From Warburgia ugandensis (lineage: Eukaryota > Streptophyta > Magnoliopsida > Canellales > Canellaceae), in contig CP141139.1 of NCBI GenBank assembly GCA_035236585.1, positions 21,282,990-21,346,989 of the forward strand: a DNA stretch of 64,000 nucleotides, in the 5' to 3' direction. Position 1 is the stretch's first letter, and each line of letters begins with the position of its first letter. The translations under genes and the position numbers were made by a program. Shown in pieces: positions 60,608-64,000 of this stretch. The notes under the pieces were generated by a model. That model was not told where the DNA came from. It did no database searches and saw nothing but the letters and a program-made list of their open reading frames with translations.

Positions 60608-62090
60608 ACCAAATCACATAGCAACTTAGTAATTCTAGTCAATTAATTTAATTAAGAACTCTAAAAGGCTCAGATCATCAAATTGGATCTAATTTCATAC
60701 CTAGATCTTTAGTTGCTCTCAGTTGTTGATTATGATTGACTATCTTAGCTCCATAAATGCTTTAGACCCTACATTTTTGTATAGGTCCTTGATCTACACT
60801 TCATGAGGATCACTACAGACTACTTGGATCAGAAAAAAGAAGTCAGATTATGACGGATTAGGCGATTTGACCTCCGATCAAATTTTGGTCAATTTGAAAG
60901 TTAGATCTTCCTTGATCGAAGATGAGAAGATGGGTATTATTTCTCGCATTACAAGGATTGCAAGGGTACTTTCAGATCTCTGAGATTCCTCCTGGGTTGG
61001 TCAAAATCACGCTTCAAAGTTCAAGGGGTAAAAAGGGTCACTGGGTCAACTCAGACCCTTCCAAAAAGAGTCAGGGGTAAGTTGACTCAGTGAGCCAACT
61101 CAACCCTAACTTGCCAGAATCAATGGAGGTAGGGGAAGACTGACATGGCTGGCTAGCTAAGGTAATCACGCATGTCGGCTGCACTAGTGAAGACAATGAT
61201 CCGGGAGGAGAGGGTGAAGGTTGGTAGTGGCCGCTGCTTGGTCGTTGCCTAAAACCCACCTAAAGGAGATTGGAAGGGGGGTTTCAAGTGCGTGGCCAGC
61301 CTATGGGTGGCTAGCTGATGCACTACAAGGGGTCCGATAGGGGAGAAGAAAGAGAGGGAAAGGAAAATGGAACGTTAGGAAGGTCGATCAGGTCTTTGTC
61401 CGTCATCAAGGAACAGAGGGGGAAAAAGGTTGGTGACCGGCAGTGGCCATTGGTCCAGGTGCTTGCTGGTGGCCTACTCATTGCCCGAGGAAAGCTCAGT
61501 GCGCTGGTTTGCTGGTTGCACCAATGGAAACCCGCTAGGTTTCGATCTACCCCATCAGAGGAGAAAAAGGAAATGGGGAAAAACCCCATGCATGGCCAAA
61601 CGGGGAACCTAATCCAAGTTCTTTGCCATCGCTAGAGAGCAAGAGGGGAGGGGAAGTTGCCAAGAAAAGAGGGGTTTTCGAGGAGGGTAACAGCCACTGG
61701 GAAAACCAACGGGGAAGGGAACTGTGCCAGAGTTGGGGGAAAGGGGAGATCAAATGGGGGAGAGGAGGGCTTTTGGGTTGTCAGGTTTTCCAGCAACCCC
61801 TCTCTTCTTTCCCATTTTAGTAGTGCAATGTGTGGGAGGGGCAGGCAACGTGTGGCTACTGGTAGTCTACGTGTCTCGCCCATTCCGCACATGGTGCTGC
61901 ACTGCTTTCCATAAAACGACAAAACAGGGGGGGTGCCATCATCAATTCCCCCCCCACCCACCACCCCTGCCTCCAAATTTGTAAAACTTTTGGGTTTTTA
62001 CACCTCGATCTACATTTCACGCAAAATTAATGTTGTTACAATCGTATCGATGCATACTTTCCAAATTTGATAATCCCAAGTCCAAATTTT
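60608..62090 (-). mobile_element. Gypsy copy 2, 5' LTR remnant
   Basis: Matches 22460-23945 of the copy 1 5' LTR, including variants absent from the 3' LTRs ('gaactctaaaaggctcag', 'cagaaaaaagaagt', 'ttagctccataaatg'). It is cut internally by a deletion at 60607/60608 and truncated at 62090 within 'ccaagtccaaattttga', about 125 bp before the LTR end. Confidence 0.85.
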
Positions 62091-62700
62091 GACAAGGTTC
62101 CTTGGTCATAGCCCAAACAATGAATAGCTAAACTTAAACTTAATGTCTATGGTCACCTATTTTGTTCCATTTTAAATTCCAAAGAAATTGTTCACAATCC
62201 AAACACATGATTAAAGAATCCATTACATTATTTTGTTTATAATATTCTTTAATTCCTCCTCAACTCTTCTTGAGCCAAGTCTGTCTAGTCCTATATTGCT
62301 TCACCCAAAATGGTTTGAAGGGGCAAGTATGATGACTTAGTAGGTATATACCTAAACCAACTGTTTGAAATCCATTACTTCAATGTAAGTGTGAAATAAA
62401 AAATACAAACAACCATGCTTTTATGAATTTGGTGTTCCAACTCAATTCAAATTTATCTCAAATCATACATGTGAAAGTTCATTGGAACTTCTGTTAATTA
62501 GTGGCATATCACAACCTATCATATGACTGAGCATTAGCATCCTACAACATTCCCAACAAGTAAGTCAATATCCTCGAGGATAACCGAGATGTTAGTCCAT
62601 GCCCATAAAGGACCCACATCCAATTATGTTTGGGTGTGAATATTGCACAGGCAACACCGGTCCTCAAGTGCACGGGTCTACTATAGTAAGACAAGGCAAA
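62091..62700 (-). mobile_element. Fragment related to LTR-A
   Basis: 'ggtcatagcccaaacaatga' near 62105, 'gggcaagtatgatgacttag' near 62320 and 'acccacatccaattatgttt' near 62610 follow the same order as 40170, 40390 and 40740 in LTR-A. Orientation is taken from LTR-A. Both ends are ragged. Confidence 0.65.
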
Positions 62701-63944
62701 TACGGGTTGATCATATGATGACTCAAATTTTAGAAATTACAAAATTCTAATTAAAAATATATTTAAAATGACTTTAACCTAGCCACCCAATCAATTAATT
62801 ATAAAAAGAGATAAAATAGCTTAAAACTAAGCCTATATTTTAGAATGCACCACATTAGACCTAAATATATCCAAATTCAAGTAACTTGTTTTATTATTAA
62901 AAAGCCCTGATGTCCATATTTTCTTAATTTTATGGTTTTACAAAATTTAATTTAATTTATTATTCTAACCACAATTTGTCTTCTTAGGGCACAAACTCTC
63001 AAAGTTTCTCTTAACTTTAAGAAATCATTAGTTATATAAGTTAATTTGCTAGACTTATAATTGATATTTAAGCACTTAAAACTTAAGAATACTTAAAATG
63101 AATATAACTAACCGTAATATGGTTTCATCCTAACCCTAGGGTGAAATCTAACTTATCATTACTATGCCAAACATTATTAAAATCGTACTAAATAATATAT
63201 CAAACTAATGCTAATGTTAACTAAGCAAGAAATAATAACCAATTGAAAAGGAAAACGAAGATAACATTAAAGCCAGAAAATAAACACTAATGGAAAGGAA
63301 TCAATACTTTCATTAACATCAAAATTAAATGTATTACAAAGTCTTACAAAAATTAAACTAAAGCATGAACAAAAGAAATAACAATTCCTATGGATAGGAA
63401 CAATATCACCTAAGTCTCTTTGTTATGTCACTCCATGGAATCCCTAGTAATCTTGCTCCAACCCACTCTACTGTTGTGCTAACATCATCCAATCGATGTC
63501 TTACCCTTGTTGTGTCACTCAACAAGGTTAGAGGACATCACCCAACAACCATTGACCCTAAAAGAATAAAAAATCACTCAACTATTCATAGGATGCTAAG
63601 AAGAATGAAATGATGCTATGCTTAAGGGAAAGTGAATGGGAAGAGAGTCTAAGAGTTGATGGGGTGTTGGGAAAAAGAGTGAAAGAGGATGGAAAGACTG
63701 TGCATTAAACAAAAAGGAGACAGAAGGCTATGCATGGAATCTCTAATGAGAATGAGAGAGGATGGATAGGATATGTAGGTGTTAGAGGGGGAATGGAGAG
63801 ATAGTATGAGGAAGAGGCTTGAGTGATGGGAGAGGTGTGAGGTGTGAGGTATGTGGAGTTAAAGAAGCTGTAAGGGGATGCATTGAATAAGATGAGATTG
63901 AGAAGATAAGGCATGAGGGAGAGACAGATGATGAGGGAAAGTGC
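62701..63944. other. Unassigned AT-rich then purine-rich sequence
   Basis: 62700-63400 is AT-rich with no relic recognised. 63600-63940 is markedly purine-rich on the plus strand (G/A runs such as 'gggaaaaagagtgaaagagg'). A 62-codon and an 86-codon frame here show no motif. Confidence 0.4.
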
Positions 63945-64000
63945 GTACATTGTGCCAAGGATCATCTAATAGGCTGAAAAAGTTTAGACATTGTTTTAGA
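63945..64000 (+). repeat. Start of another block of the ~160 bp repeat
   Basis: 'cattgtgccaaggatcatct' and 'gaaaaagtttagacattg' are the standard words of the 1-12533 array. The block runs off the window. Confidence 0.85.

Noticed and set aside
1-64000. tRNA or rRNA genes
   Set aside because: None seen. The only tRNA-like promoter boxes belong to the SINE, and the tRNA-complementary words are retroelement primer sites.

Overview
The window is plant nuclear DNA, almost certainly from an angiosperm with a large repeat-rich genome. The evidence is an LTR retrotransposon with a chromodomain, LTRs of 2.7-3.9 kb, an AU-type tRNA-derived SINE, an RTE-like LINE, a Ty1/copia remnant and a plastid ndhJ fragment inserted in nuclear DNA. 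No intact host gene is present. The one recognisable host gene is a degraded multi-exon gene whose last exon was split by a retroelement.

Layout. 1-12533 is a degenerate tandem repeat with a period near 160 bp that changes strand several times. It is interrupted at 1746-2766 by an LTR-like fragment, and the family reappears at 63945-64000. 12534-24290 holds copy 1 of a decayed Ty3/gypsy element (3' LTR, dead pol, 5' LTR, read on the minus strand) sitting in a LINE; a 2.7 kb solo LTR is nested in its 3' LTR. 24300-29952 has microsatellites, a MITE-like element and a decayed Ty1/copia element. 29953-33423 is a 3.5 kb solo LTR with a perfect target-site duplication (TSD). 33550-47983 is the broken host gene on the plus strand, carrying an AU SINE in an intron and an 8.2 kb composite retroelement (39621-47821) in its last coding exon. 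47984-51810 is mostly unassigned. 51815-53527 is the left half of an RTE-like LINE with plastid DNA inside. 53528-62090 is copy 2 of the gypsy element. 62091-62700 is a piece of another LTR.

Two points stand out. First, the composite element has one pair of short 247 bp LTRs flanked by AAAAG, but inside it lies the body of a Tekay-like chromovirus with its own single 3.1 kb LTR, followed by a second primer-binding site and a tiny TRIM-like internal region. This is the structure expected if a one-LTR circle of the large element had recombined into a TRIM at the primer-binding site. Second, gypsy copies 1 and 2 are not independent insertions. Copy 2 keeps the left flank (LINE + GTCGA) and copy 1 keeps the right flank (GTCGA + the next bases of the same LINE), so they are two duplicates of one insertion, each truncated at the opposite end.

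Relative order inferred from nesting: LINE, then gypsy insertion, pol decay, duplication, solo-LTR insertion in copy 1, and separate deletions in each copy. All statements rest on reading by eye; no database search or alignment was run.
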